NCBI RefSeq assembly: GCF_014841565.1
Contig: NZ_JACYUD010000002.1
Location: forward strand, 662,628 to 726,627
Direction: 5' to 3'
Length of the DNA: 64,000 bases
DNA from: Rhizobium sp. CFBP 8762
Lineage (GTDB): Bacteria > Pseudomonadota > Alphaproteobacteria > Rhizobiales > Rhizobiaceae
Below, in pieces: positions 1-9,327 of this stretch. The stretch's first letter is position 1. The number at the start of each line of letters is the position of its first letter. The notes beneath the pieces are model-generated. The model was not told the DNA's origin, searched no databases, and worked only from the letters and a program-made list of their open reading frames with translations. Both the position numbers and the translations under genes were made by a program.

Positions 1-2295
1 TGCGGCTCGGCCATGGCTGCTTCGTTCGATGTTGAACTGGCTTACCAGTATGGCGCGGTATGTGCGCAGGAAGCGGTGCGCAAGGGCGTTGATGTCGTGC
101 TTGGCCCAACGATCAATCTGCATCGCTCACCCCGTGGCGGGCGCCATTTCGAATGCCTCAGTGAAGACCCGTGGCTGACGGCCGACATGGCAGCGGCCTA
201 TGTCAAAGGGGTGCAGGAGCAAGGCATCGCCGCGACACCCAAGCACTACATCGCCAATGATTCAGAAACAGAACGATATACGGTCGATGTTCGGGTCTGC
301 GAAAAAACCCTGCGGGAACTGTACCTGATCCCGTTCGAGTCCGCTGTGAAGGCCGGTGCATGGGCCTTGATGAGCGCCTATAACAGTGTCAACGGCGTGA
401 CCATGTCCGAACACGACCTGCTGACCGCGCCTCTCGATCACGAATGGGGTTTCGACGGTGCGATTGTGTCCGACTGGACCGGTGTGCGCAGCCTGAAATC
501 CGCCTCTGCGGGTCAGGATCTGGCGATGCCCGGACCCGCGCCGGCATGGGCCAACCTGTCGCAAGCGGTGCGCGACGGCGAGATTCGCGAGGCTGATCTG
601 GACAGGAAAGTCATCCGTCTGCTTCGTCTGGCCGCGCGTGTCGGAGCCTTTGGCACCGCCAAACGGACGTCCACGGTTTCAGGCGAAACCGATATTGATC
701 GGGACTCGACCAACCGGGATCTCAGCAAAACGTTTGCGGTGTCCGGCATGGTGCTGCTGAAAAACGAAAGCATGTTGCCGCTCTCCCCCGCCGACGTCAA
801 AAGCATTGCGGTAATCGGGCAAAATGCGGTCGAAGGACGGTTCCAGGGCGGCGGCAGCGCGACAGTGTTGCCCAACCGGGTCGTCAGTCCGCTCGAAGGC
901 ATAAAAACATCGTTCGCGGATGCAGCGGTGCAATACAGCCAGGGTTACAACATCAATGAGGGGCTGATACCGTTTCCTGTGGAATGGCTGGTTAATCCCC
1001 GGACCGGTGAGCGGGGGCTGATCGCCACCTTCTACGACGAAGACAACAACATTCTCCAACAGGATGACAGGTTTGCGGCTCGTTTGGTCTGGATGAATGG
1101 TGACGCGCCGCTTGATACGGCCCGCAAACTCGTCTTGCGCACCAACCTGCAAGCGCCAGCATTTGCCCGTATGGAAATGGGCGTCGGCACGACGCTGAAC
1201 ACCCGTTTCACCGTCAACGGACAAACAGTCTTCGACTGCGCTCCGACAAAAGGCGACCGGCAACTGGGCGCATCGTTCGCTTTCCCGCCGCTTGAGACCG
1301 CAACAGTGGATCTGGAGGCCTCGAATATCATTGAGGTGGAATTCGACCTACAGTCTTCCAGAGGCCATTTTACCAGCGCAATCGGTATCACGCTCGGCTA
1401 CGTTCAGATGCCGCAGGACCATGACGCTTTGTTGGCGGAGGCAGTCGAGACTGCGCGTGCCTGCGAGGTGGCAGTCGTCGTGGTCGGCACCAATTTTCGA
1501 CATGAGGCGGAGGGCAGAGACCGCGCTCTGCTGAAACTGCCGGGACATCAGGATGCGTTGGTCCGTGCCGTTGTGGCGGCGAACCCCAATACCATTGTTA
1601 TCGTCAATGCGGGTGCACCGGTCGAGATGCCATGGCGGCACGACGTCAAGGCCTTGCTGATATCGTGGTTTGGCGGACAGGAGTTCGGCAGAGCCATCGG
1701 CGATATTCTGACAGGTGAAGCCGAGCCCGGAGGACGCTTGCCGACAACGTGGCCGAGCACGCTGGAGGAAACCCCCGTCAGCGAGGTTGTTCCCACCGAC
1801 GGGATGCTGACATACAGCGAAGGCATTCACATTGGCTATCGAAGCTGGTTGCGCGCGGGAAAAACCCCGGCCTATCCGTTCGGTTTCGGTCTGGGTTACA
1901 CGACCTGGGAACTGCGCGACCTGCGCGTGGCGAGGCAGGATGACAGCGCTGTTGAGGTGTGTGTCTGTGTCGCCAACACGGGGCAGCGGTCCGGTACGCA
2001 AGTCATTCAGATCTTTGCGGAAAAGAAAGATACTGTGGTCGACCGCCCGGTGCGGTGGCTCGTGGGCGTCAAAAAGATATATGCCAACGCGCAGCACGCA
2101 ATTATCACGCGCCTGTCCATCGAAACGCGCCGCTTTGCGCATTGGGATAACGGGTGGATGCTTGAGGACGGGGAATTCACCATTCGAGCCGGATTCTGCG
2201 TTAATGATTTGAGCATGGCTCAGACCATCCGTCTTTCCGATACTGCCGCTGCCGAGGTTGCTGTGGCCAAAGAAAAAAGGCGGCAGACGTCGTGA
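1..2295 (+). CDS. Beta-glucosidase, glycoside hydrolase family 3 (5' end outside window)
   Basis: This is a GH3 enzyme that removes terminal glucose or a related sugar from beta-linked oligosaccharides. The frame is open from base 1, so the true start lies upstream; the first Met at 13 falls within the conserved N-terminal region. From that Met, residues 1-210 form the GH3 barrel with KHYIAND (about 77-83) and the nucleophile Asp in VSDW (about 154). The C-terminal GH3 domain follows, interrupted at about 335-445 by a PA14-like insert (GERGLIATFYD onward), and a fibronectin-III-like domain closes the protein. A PA14 insert is typical of the larger microbial beta-glucosidases. No signal peptide can be judged because the start is missing. 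The stop overlaps the GTG of the MFS gene, so the two are probably co-translated. Substrate is not certain. Confidence 0.9.
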   Translation, partial: CGSAMAASFDVELAYQYGAVCAQEAVRKGVDVVLGPTINLHRSPRGGRHFECLSEDPWLTADMAAAYVKGVQEQGIAATPKHYIANDSETERYTVDVRVCEKTLRELYLIPFESAVKAGAWALMSAYNSVNGVTMSEHDLLTAPLDHEWGFDGAIVSDWTGVRSLKSASAGQDLAMPGPAPAWANLSQAVRDGEIREADLDRKVIRLLRLAARVGAFGTAKRTSTVSGETDIDRDSTNRDLSKTFAVSGMVLLKNESMLPLSPADVKSIAVIGQNAVEGRFQGGGSATVLPNRVVSPLEGIKTSFADAAVQYSQGYNINEGLIPFPVEWLVNPRTGERGLIATFYDEDNNILQQDDRFAARLVWMNGDAPLDTARKLVLRTNLQAPAFARMEMGVGTTLNTRFTVNGQTVFDCAPTKGDRQLGASFAFPPLETATVDLEASNIIEVEFDLQSSRGHFTSAIGITLGYVQMPQDHDALLAEAVETARACEVAVVVVGTNFRHEAEGRDRALLKLPGHQDALVRAVVAANPNTIVIVNAGAPVEMPWRHDVKALLISWFGGQEFGRAIGDILTGEAEPGGRLPTTWPSTLEETPVSEVVPTDGMLTYSEGIHIGYRSWLRAGKTPAYPFGFGLGYTTWELRDLRVARQDDSAVEVCVCVANTGQRSGTQVIQIFAEKKDTVVDRPVRWLVGVKKIYANAQHAIITRLSIETRRFAHWDNGWMLEDGEFTIRAGFCVNDLSMAQTIRLSDTAAAEVAVAKEKRRQTS

Positions 2296-3533
2296 CCGGC
2301 TCGGACCAAAGCATGGGGCGGACGGTGGAAACACAGATTTCCGGTAACGCACTGAAATTTCGCTTTCTGGCGCTGCTGGCGACCCTGATGGGTTTTGCGT
2401 CGATATCGACCGATCTCTATCTGCCTGCAATGCCCGTTATGGGCAAAGAATTGCAGGCAGATACCGGAACGATGGAATTGACGATCACGGGATTTCTGAT
2501 CGGCTTTAGCGTCGGTCAGTTGTTCTGGGGGCCGTTGGGAGATCGCTTCGGACGAAGACTGCCAATTGCACTTGGGATTTTGCTGTTTGTTGTGGGATCA
2601 ATCGGTTGCGGTCTGTCTGCGTCGCCGACGCAGATCATGGTGTGGCGGATCGTACAGGCAGCCGGTGCTTGTTCCGGGGTTGTCCTTGCGCGCGCAATGG
2701 TTCGCGACGTTTACACGGGCGCAGAAGCGGCGCGCATGTTGTCCACCCTGCTGACAGTCATGGCGGTTGCGCCATTGCTGGGCCCTTTCCTTGGTGCCTA
2801 TATCCTTGAGCACTTCGGATGGCGGATGATATTCTTCGTCCTGGCAGCCATTGGAGCAATCACAATTGCTGCGTTGTTCAGTGTCCCGGAAACGCTACCG
2901 GCTGACAAGCGTTTGTCCGGCAGCCTGTCGGCTGTCTTCCGTTCGTACGGACAGATTATATCAGACTTCAAATTTTTGAGCTTCTCGATTTCCGCAGGCT
3001 TCTTTTATCTGGGTGTCTACGCCTACGTGGCGGGAACGCCATTTGCATTTATCCAATATTACGGCGTCGATCCGAAGCATTACGGGGTGTTGTTTGCTCT
3101 TGGCGTGGTCGGTATCATCGTGACCAACACGATAAACCGGCGATTGCTGCGGCATTTCAATCACGTGACGCTGTTGCTCTGCGGCGCAGCCGGCGCGGCA
3201 ACAATTGGTATTGCCACCGCTGCAATCGAGGTTCTGGGTTACGGCCAGCTCTGGTTGCTCGTGGTTCTGCTGTTCTTGTTCATCTCGTTTTCCGGGTTAA
3301 TTCTGGCGAATTCCATGACCGGGGCCATGCAGGATTTTCCACAGCGTGCAGGTGCAGCGTCGGCGCTTGCGGGTGCAATTCAATACGGTTTCGGCATTTT
3401 CGGTTCTGCTGCAATTGGCTTCCTTGCCAATGGTACGCCGGGGCCACTTGCGGTTGTCATCTGTGTTTCCGGGCTTGGGTGCCTGACCTTCAGCCTGTGT
3501 TCGTTTCTGATCACGGCTCGGCATCGACATTAA
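2292..3533 (+). CDS. MFS multidrug/metabolite exporter, Bcr/CflA type
   Basis: This is a 12-helix major facilitator protein of about 413 residues. The N-terminal segment FASISTDLYLPAMPVMG and the loop GPLGDRFGRR are characteristic of the Bcr/CflA drug:H+ antiporter subfamily, which exports drugs or sugars across the inner membrane. The GTG start at 2292 overlaps the TGA of the upstream glucosidase gene (GTGA), which implies translational coupling. An in-frame ATG lies seven codons further in (2313). Coupling to a beta-glucosidase suggests that the transporter handles a glycoside or its aglycone rather than a clinical drug. That role is inference; the family assignment is firm. Confidence 0.88.
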   Translation: MTGSDQSMGRTVETQISGNALKFRFLALLATLMGFASISTDLYLPAMPVMGKELQADTGTMELTITGFLIGFSVGQLFWGPLGDRFGRRLPIALGILLFVVGSIGCGLSASPTQIMVWRIVQAAGACSGVVLARAMVRDVYTGAEAARMLSTLLTVMAVAPLLGPFLGAYILEHFGWRMIFFVLAAIGAITIAALFSVPETLPADKRLSGSLSAVFRSYGQIISDFKFLSFSISAGFFYLGVYAYVAGTPFAFIQYYGVDPKHYGVLFALGVVGIIVTNTINRRLLRHFNHVTLLLCGAAGAATIGIATAAIEVLGYGQLWLLVVLLFLFISFSGLILANSMTGAMQDFPQRAGAASALAGAIQYGFGIFGSAAIGFLANGTPGPLAVVICVSGLGCLTFSLCSFLITARHRH

Positions 3534-3597
3534 ACCCGGCGACACCAAGCGTCGACATTGAAGACGCCAGTTTTAACCCAAGCAGGTTCACATGCTT

Positions 3598-3616
3598 CGC
3601 ATTCCCAGGGAATGCG
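3598..3616. promoter_or_regulatory. 19-bp perfect dyad upstream of the porin gene
   Basis: The arms CGCATTCCC and GGGAATGCG are perfect 9-mers around a single central A. The dyad lies 65 bases after the MFS stop and 79 bases before the porin ATG. No T-run follows on the plus strand, which argues against a simple terminator. Its symmetry and place fit an operator for the porin, but the binding protein is unknown. Confidence 0.35.
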
Positions 3617-3695
3617 ATGGGGCTGCGTGCAGCCATTTTCCGGACGACCAGTCCGCCCCGTACACACACATTCATAAGTTAAAGGGAGGTTATCA

Positions 3696-4874
3696 ATGAA
3701 TATCCATGGTCTGCTACTCGGATCTGCAGCGGTACTTGCAACGGTGTCACACACGAATGCGGCCGATGCCATCGTGGCTGCAGGGCCTGAGCCACTCGAA
3801 TATGTGCGCGTTTGCGATGCGTTTGGGACCGGTTACTTCTATATTCCCGGCACAGAAACATGCCTGAAGTTCGGCGGTTATGTGCGCACGGATTTCAGAG
3901 GCGGCGATCCCAGTGCACTGATTGCCCGTCAACACGTATTGAGCAGGAACGGTTCCCGGATTCTTGATGGTGGTGCCGACGTGCGCTCCCGGTTTACGCT
4001 CAACCTCTCCACCGCGTCCGATACGGAATTTGGCGCACTGAAAACCTACGCCGAAGCGCGTTTTAACGTCGATGACGCACGGATCGACAATAACGACAAG
4101 CTTGTGCTGTCGTTTGGTTACATCGATCTCGGTGGTTTGCGCGTCGGGCTTGCAGAGTCGGCGTTCTCGACATTTGTGGGCTTTACCGGAACTGTTATTG
4201 CCGATGCCATTATTCCAGCCGGTCCGGCCCGCACGACGCTTTTGTCCTACTCGTTCGATGATGGGAATGGGTTCAGTGGTATTGTGTCGCTTGAGGATGA
4301 TGAAAATACCAACGTCACGACATACACGTTCAACGCTGATGGTTCGCTGGCCGGCACGCGGGTGGAAACGCGCAACAACTACGCTCCAAACCTGGCTGCG
4401 GGCGTAGGGTATACGTCAGGCGGTTTCGGGCTTAAACTCGTTGGCGGCTACGATGGCGAAGCCAGTGAGGGCGCTGTCAAAGCGCGTCTGGATGCAACAG
4501 TCGGCTCGGTCACCGGCTTCCTGATGGCGGGTTTGAGTACGGATGGCAATCGGGTTGCCCAGTATACCGAGGCAAATCGTGCTGCCGGTCGTCGATCTGT
4601 TCTGGGGTCGAACTACTACGCATTGTGGGCTGGAGACTGGGGCCTCTGGGCCGGTTTCAATGTTTCGTTGAGCCCGAAAATCAAACTAAACGCACAGGTT
4701 TCCTATGATGAGTCTGCGAATTTTGCATCCGTCGCTAATGTCAATTTCACGGTCGTTCCGGGTTTCGTCATCACGCCGGAAATTGCCTATGCGAAGATCG
4801 ATGACAGAGGACTTCCCGCCGGTGCAAAAGACGATCTGGTGGCTGGCCGCATCCGGTTCCAGCGGTCTTTCTAG
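3696..4874 (+). CDS. Outer-membrane porin, Omp2a/Omp2b-like
   Basis: This porin of 392 residues carries a cleavable signal (about 1-22, ending near NAADA). It then has the hallmark of rhizobial/Brucella porins: EPLEYVRVCDAFGTGYFYIP, followed by a TETCLKFGGYVRTD stretch. Two cysteines lie in this segment, as in Omp2b, and the chain ends in Phe, as outer-membrane beta-barrels do. It should form a general diffusion trimer in the outer membrane. The start is supported by a strong Shine-Dalgarno (AAAGGGAGG) a few bases upstream. It stands alone behind an intergenic dyad. The protein is clearly an Omp2-family member, but which paralogue cannot be told from sequence alone. Confidence 0.9.
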   Translation: MNIHGLLLGSAAVLATVSHTNAADAIVAAGPEPLEYVRVCDAFGTGYFYIPGTETCLKFGGYVRTDFRGGDPSALIARQHVLSRNGSRILDGGADVRSRFTLNLSTASDTEFGALKTYAEARFNVDDARIDNNDKLVLSFGYIDLGGLRVGLAESAFSTFVGFTGTVIADAIIPAGPARTTLLSYSFDDGNGFSGIVSLEDDENTNVTTYTFNADGSLAGTRVETRNNYAPNLAAGVGYTSGGFGLKLVGGYDGEASEGAVKARLDATVGSVTGFLMAGLSTDGNRVAQYTEANRAAGRRSVLGSNYYALWAGDWGLWAGFNVSLSPKIKLNAQVSYDESANFASVANVNFTVVPGFVITPEIAYAKIDDRGLPAGAKDDLVAGRIRFQRSF

Positions 4875-4905
4875 AGTAGGGACGCGGGCGGCTTCATCTT
4901 ATCCG

Positions 4906-4930
4906 GCAACGCTGCTCATATCAGCGTTGC
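4906..4930 (+). terminator. Hairpin after the porin gene, possible terminator
   Basis: A perfect 9-bp stem (GCAACGCTG/CAGCGTTGC) with a 7-base loop begins 31 bases after the porin stop. It lacks a clear T-run, so rho-independent termination is only possible. It may instead protect the 3' end of the porin mRNA. Confidence 0.4.
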
Positions 4931-4948
4931 GATAATGGAAATAGCAAG

Positions 4949-4980
4949 GGTAGCGGGCTGGACCATGGAGGTCCGCTACC
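4949..4980. repeat. Inverted repeat in porin-gcd intergenic region
   Basis: GGTAGCGG at 4949-4956 pairs with CCGCTACC at 4973-4980. The inner GGACC/GGTCC and a central CCATGG can also pair. It sits between the convergent porin and gcd genes and could form a hairpin from either strand. There is no T-run, so its role is unclear. Confidence 0.35.
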
Positions 4981-5208
4981 GCAGGATATTTGTGTGCGGT
5001 ATTTCTCGCGCTAGAGAACATTGGCCGACAGTGATTGAGGTCGTTTCGCACATTTCTCAAGTCTCACAGGGCGTAGAAGGCAGGAAAAGCCTGATTCTCA
5101 CTCCGTTCCGGCAAATGACCATGGTCGCGGTTGCTACAGGCATGTGCTGGCGGTGTTGACAGTATCTGTACCATCCACCCTCCGGCACATGCCCTATAGT
5201 ACATCTGT

Positions 5209-7599
5209 TTACTTCGGTTGGGTCGATTGGGGCAGCGCGAAGGCGATGATATAGTCGCCCCGGATTGACGTCGATCGATTGCCTCCGGCACTGATGACCA
5301 CGTATTGCCGTCCGGTTTTCGGTGAAATGTACGTCATTGGCGTCGTCTCTCCTCCCACCGGCAATCGTCCCTTCCACAGCTCGCGGCCTGTGCGCACGTC
5401 AAGCGCGCGAATATAATAGTCCTGAGTGCCTGCCATGAAGATGATGCCCGACGCTGTTGTGACGGGTCCTCCAAGCGTAGGCAGCCCGATTGGTATCGGC
5501 AGTTTCAAAGGGATTCCCAGTGGGCCCGTGTCTTCCACCGTACCAAGCGGCATCGACCACACGATCTGTTTCGTTGCAAGATCGATTGCCGTTATCGTGC
5601 CGTAAGGCGGCAGCTGGCAGGGTATATCGATTGGCGATAAGAAACGGTGTTGCTGAATACCCCATGGTGTACCAGCCTGAGGCGCATTGCCTCCATGGAG
5701 TTCGCCGTTCGATACAGCGGCGTCGTATTCTGTCCGGGGTATCAGGCGATTGACGATCCCGATCCGAATATCGTTGACGATCAGATATCCCAGATTTTCG
5801 GCAACCGAGGACGAGCCCCAGTTCATACCGCCAGACCAACCGGGGTAGATCAATGTCGGTTTCTCACTCAGCGGCGTAAATTCCCCTTCGTAGCGGTAGC
5901 GACGAAAGTTGATACGGCACACGAGCTGGTCAAGCAGGGTCGCACCCCACATCCGGGACTCACTCAACGGTTCCGTGCCTATGGACGGCATGCCGACAGA
6001 ATACGGTTGCGTCGGCGCTGTGCGGTCATCTGCCACCCCGCCCTGAGGCACGGGCCGCTCCTCAACATCGGCAATCGGTTTGCCGTCGCGTCTGTCGAGC
6101 AGGAAAATCTGTCCGCGCTTTGTTGTCTGGATCAGCGCGGGTACCGTTCCACCCTTTCCATCGGGAACATCGTAGAGCGCGGGTTGCGAGGCAATATCAT
6201 AATCCCAGATATCGTGATGAACTGTCTGGAAGCGCCAACGTTCGCGCCCGGTGCCAATGTCGAGTGCAACAACCGCGGACGCGTATTTTTCCGCAGCCTC
6301 AGTCCGGTGACCGCCCCAGAAATCAGGCGTTGCATTTCCCGTCGGCAGGTAAATCAGGCCAAGACTGTCGTCGAAAGCAGGTGTGGACCAGACATTTGGC
6401 GTCCCGCGCGAGTAACTTTGGCCCTCAGGAGGAAGGCCGGTCATGGCTGGATTGCCGAGATCCCAAGCCCAAACCAGTTCGCCCGTTGTTACGCTGAAAG
6501 CGCGCACAACGCCGGAGGGTTCATTCACCTCCATATTGTCATAGACCCAACCGCCGACAATCACCACGTCACGCGCGACCGTAGGTGCAGACGTCTGGAA
6601 GTAATAGCCAGGCTTGACCTCACCCATGCCGGTGCGAAGATCGACAATGCCAGCGTTACCAAAGTCGGGGCAAGGCGCGCCATTTTCCGCATCCAGAGCA
6701 ACAAGTCTTGCGTCAACCGTCGTCGTTAGAATGCGTCGGACGCAAAGGCGTGCAGGTGCAGGGCTTGGTTGGGCTTGCGCAATGCCGCTTGTAGCATCGT
6801 GATAGCTTACGCCCCGGCACCGGGGATAGATCTTCCCTTGCGCCTTGGGATCAAACCGCCAAAGCTGCTTGCCGGTATCGGCATCCAACGCAAATGTAAC
6901 GTTTGATTGCGTGCATCCATACAGGACCCCATCAACATGGAGCGGCGTTACAACGTGCGCCTCGCCGCCAGCAGGCACCTCGCCCGTTCTGTATGTCCAT
7001 GCTGTTTTAAGGCTGGCCACATTTTCAAGGTTGATCTGATCGAACGGCGCAAACCGTGTTCCGGACGGCGTCCGTCCATACTGACTCCAGTTGGCCCCTG
7101 TAATTGTACCAACTGCCTTGCCGGGGACCGGCGAAGGACTATTATCCGCAATTGCAAGCGGGATAGGCTGGAACGCAGCATAGCCGGTTGCCACAATTGC
7201 CAGACCAATTACACCCGCCAGACCGTAGCTGACTTTTAACTGCGCTGCACGAACCCGAGGACGAAATGCCGGCAGTGACAACAAGACCGGCAAAGCCAGC
7301 ACCGCAGGCGCCAGAAGGCGGGAAACGAGAGGCCAGAATGCCAATCCCACCTCCCACACGGCCCAGCCGCATGTGGCAGCGAACACAATAACGTATAGCG
7401 CCACGCCAGCCGAGCGGCGCATGGCAAGAAGGACACCGGCGACCGAGAGACCCAGACCGGCGGGCGCAAAATACCACGAGCCGCCAAGTACAATGAGATA
7501 GCCTCCCCCACCCAACATAAACAACCCGGTTGCAAGGATGATGCAACCAAGGCAAACAAGCAGGATCTGCCCGATGCCAGCCAAATTTCTTGGAACCAA
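5209..7599 (-). CDS. gcd: Membrane-bound PQQ-dependent glucose dehydrogenase
   Basis: This 796-residue quinoprotein oxidises D-glucose and other aldoses to gluconolactone at the periplasmic face and passes electrons to ubiquinone. Residues 1-150 contain about five hydrophobic segments, the membrane anchor typical of Gcd. From about 160 comes the eight-bladed PQQ propeller, with ANWSQYGRTPSGTRFAPFDQ and repeated Trp-rich blade motifs (KTAWTYRTG, KQLWRFDP, RERWRFQT, ELWKGRLP). Length matches E. coli Gcd (796). No pqq biosynthesis genes lie in the window, so cofactor must come from elsewhere in the genome or from outside. Transcription is convergent with the porin. The long upstream gap to the next gene probably holds its promoter. 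Confidence 0.93.
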   Translation of the reverse strand: MVPRNLAGIGQILLVCLGCIILATGLFMLGGGGYLIVLGGSWYFAPAGLGLSVAGVLLAMRRSAGVALYVIVFAATCGWAVWEVGLAFWPLVSRLLAPAVLALPVLLSLPAFRPRVRAAQLKVSYGLAGVIGLAIVATGYAAFQPIPLAIADNSPSPVPGKAVGTITGANWSQYGRTPSGTRFAPFDQINLENVASLKTAWTYRTGEVPAGGEAHVVTPLHVDGVLYGCTQSNVTFALDADTGKQLWRFDPKAQGKIYPRCRGVSYHDATSGIAQAQPSPAPARLCVRRILTTTVDARLVALDAENGAPCPDFGNAGIVDLRTGMGEVKPGYYFQTSAPTVARDVVIVGGWVYDNMEVNEPSGVVRAFSVTTGELVWAWDLGNPAMTGLPPEGQSYSRGTPNVWSTPAFDDSLGLIYLPTGNATPDFWGGHRTEAAEKYASAVVALDIGTGRERWRFQTVHHDIWDYDIASQPALYDVPDGKGGTVPALIQTTKRGQIFLLDRRDGKPIADVEERPVPQGGVADDRTAPTQPYSVGMPSIGTEPLSESRMWGATLLDQLVCRINFRRYRYEGEFTPLSEKPTLIYPGWSGGMNWGSSSVAENLGYLIVNDIRIGIVNRLIPRTEYDAAVSNGELHGGNAPQAGTPWGIQQHRFLSPIDIPCQLPPYGTITAIDLATKQIVWSMPLGTVEDTGPLGIPLKLPIPIGLPTLGGPVTTASGIIFMAGTQDYYIRALDVRTGRELWKGRLPVGGETTPMTYISPKTGRQYVVISAGGNRSTSIRGDYIIAFALPQSTQPK

Positions 7600-8064
7600 G
7601 TTTTAGTCTCCCTTAACTGCTTTAACGGTCTGTGCACTGCGCGGTTCAACCAACATGCGGATCGGCGTTATAGTTGAACGAGTTAATTTTTTACTGTGAC
7701 ACTACGGTTTGTACTTTTCGCATCACCCAAATTTCTCACGACGTGGGAACGGCTTCCCCTCGTGTTGAATGCTTTTTGAATGGCTACTCAGTTTTCGCGC
7801 TAAAATTAAATTAGCATAAGCTACTCGCCTTTCAAGCGAATATTTATTGTGTTATAAAATTTCGCTGGATATAGCCCGGGCCTCGGCTTAATGGGTCATG
7901 AAATTCCTTCACGGAGGACTTTCGCGGTCGCCAGCTTTCAGGATCGCTCAACACGTTTTATCGTCGGTAACAGACGTGGTCGTAAGCGGGGCCGCTGATG
8001 GTAACGCACAGGCTGATGGCAGCATTTGCATCTGCACATCGTATCGCGGTGAGGAACACAACGA
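7600..8064. other. Divergent intergenic region, gcd / MFS
   Basis: This 465-base stretch separates two divergent genes. It has an AT-rich core around 7795-7865, the likely promoter zone, and a spaced inverted repeat GTTCAAC (7644-7650) / GTTGAAC (7673-7679) near the gcd start. A 112-codon frame starting at 7898 overlaps the MFS gene out of frame and looks non-coding. I see no RNA gene here. Confidence 0.5.
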
Positions 8065-9264
8065 ATGTCCAAATTGCTCTCTGACAATCCAGGATCAGCC
8101 GGAATATCGAAGGGGCTTACCCTGCTGTTTGCAATCTCCGGCGGAGTTGCTGTCGGCAATCTGTATTGGGCACAGCCGCTGCTGTCAGATATTGCCGGCT
8201 CGTTTCATGTCTCTGTCGGCGCAGCCGGAAGCCTGATCACGGTGACGCAGATCGGCTATGCTCTAGGCATTCTGCTGATCGTTCCGCTTGGAGACACGAT
8301 GAACAGGAAACGCCTGATCCCGCTCATTATGATGTGTTCCGCACTCGCGCTTGTGGCGTGCGCTCTGGCACCCGGTTTTGCCACGCTGCTCATGGCACTG
8401 ACGGCCGTCGGTCTCACAACCGTTGCTGGCCAGTTGCTGACGCCCTTTGCCGGTGACCTGGCCTTGCCCGATCAGCGGGGCCGCGTGGTTGGAACAATCG
8501 TTTCCGGGCTTATCACCGGTATACTTCTATCGCGTACGATCAGCGGTTTTCTCGCCCATGCCATGGGCTGGCGTGCGATATATAGCGTGGCAGCGTTTGT
8601 GATTGTGGTTCTTGCTGTTTTTCTTGCACGGGCTCTGCCATCCGAAAAGCCGAAACCGGCAGTTTCTTACGGACAGCTTCTTCTATCCATTTATACGGTT
8701 GTGCGTGGGCATCGCAGCGTGCAGGTAACGCTGATAATCGGCGCAAGTGTCTTTGGCGCATTCACGCTGTTCTGGACTGGCCTCACCTTCCTTCTGAGCT
8801 CACCGCCGTTCACCTATACGGTCCAGCAGATTGGTCTGGTTGGGCTTGTTGGTCTTGCGGGCGCGCTCGCGGCACGCAATGCAGGCCTGCTCCATGATCG
8901 GGGCATGTCAGTTCAAGGAACGGGTGCAGCACTCGCTTTGGCGCTGGTTTCGCTCGTGATCGCGCTCTACGGTTCAACCCATATCATTCCCGTTCTGATC
9001 GCAGTTCTTCTGCTGGATGTGGCCGTCCAAGCCACAAATGTTCTCAATCAGTCAAGGTTGCTGTCTCTCGATCCGGCTGCCCGAAGCCGTTTAAACACCG
9101 CTTTTGTCGCCTGCAATTTTGTTGGCGGTGCGATTGGCTCAATGCTGGCAGGTGTCCTGTGGCAGCATGGCGGTTGGGTGGCACTGGTGGCTGGGGGAGC
9201 CGTGTTGATCGTGCTGGCGCTTGTGGTGTGGGCGACCCAACGCAAGTCACTTGTGGTTCAATGA
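8065..9264 (+). CDS. MFS transporter, sugar/drug efflux type
   Basis: This 399-residue, 12-helix protein carries SGGVAVGNLYWAQPLLSDIA in its first helix and IVPLGDTMNRKR in the helix 2-3 loop. Both are typical of the MFS efflux subgroup represented by E. coli YgaY-like proteins. It probably exports a small metabolite by proton antiport across the inner membrane. The ATG at 8065 follows a purine-rich GTGAGGA site. It is monocistronic and divergent from gcd, with no neighbouring enzyme that suggests a substrate. The superfamily is certain; the substrate is unknown. Confidence 0.85.
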   Translation: MSKLLSDNPGSAGISKGLTLLFAISGGVAVGNLYWAQPLLSDIAGSFHVSVGAAGSLITVTQIGYALGILLIVPLGDTMNRKRLIPLIMMCSALALVACALAPGFATLLMALTAVGLTTVAGQLLTPFAGDLALPDQRGRVVGTIVSGLITGILLSRTISGFLAHAMGWRAIYSVAAFVIVVLAVFLARALPSEKPKPAVSYGQLLLSIYTVVRGHRSVQVTLIIGASVFGAFTLFWTGLTFLLSSPPFTYTVQQIGLVGLVGLAGALAARNAGLLHDRGMSVQGTGAALALALVSLVIALYGSTHIIPVLIAVLLLDVAVQATNVLNQSRLLSLDPAARSRLNTAFVACNFVGGAIGSMLAGVLWQHGGWVALVAGGAVLIVLALVVWATQRKSLVVQ

Positions 9265-9327
9265 TGAGTAAAGCCTCGTTCGCGGATGACAGCGTGCGAT
9301 GGAAACGGTATGCCGTGCTGTAAATCA

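Larger units (their letters stand above)
4875..5208. other. Intergenic region between convergent porin and gcd
   Basis: These 334 bases hold the two hairpins listed separately and otherwise nothing I can support. A 74-codon frame here has no recognisable motif or ribosome-binding site and was not accepted as a gene. Confidence 0.6.

Noticed and set aside
4935-5159. 74-codon open frame on the plus strand after the porin gene
   Set aside because: No ribosome-binding site, no motif, and it runs through an inverted repeat; probably chance.
7898-8236. 112-codon plus-strand frame before the second MFS gene
   Set aside because: It overlaps the real MFS start out of frame and its composition does not look like protein.
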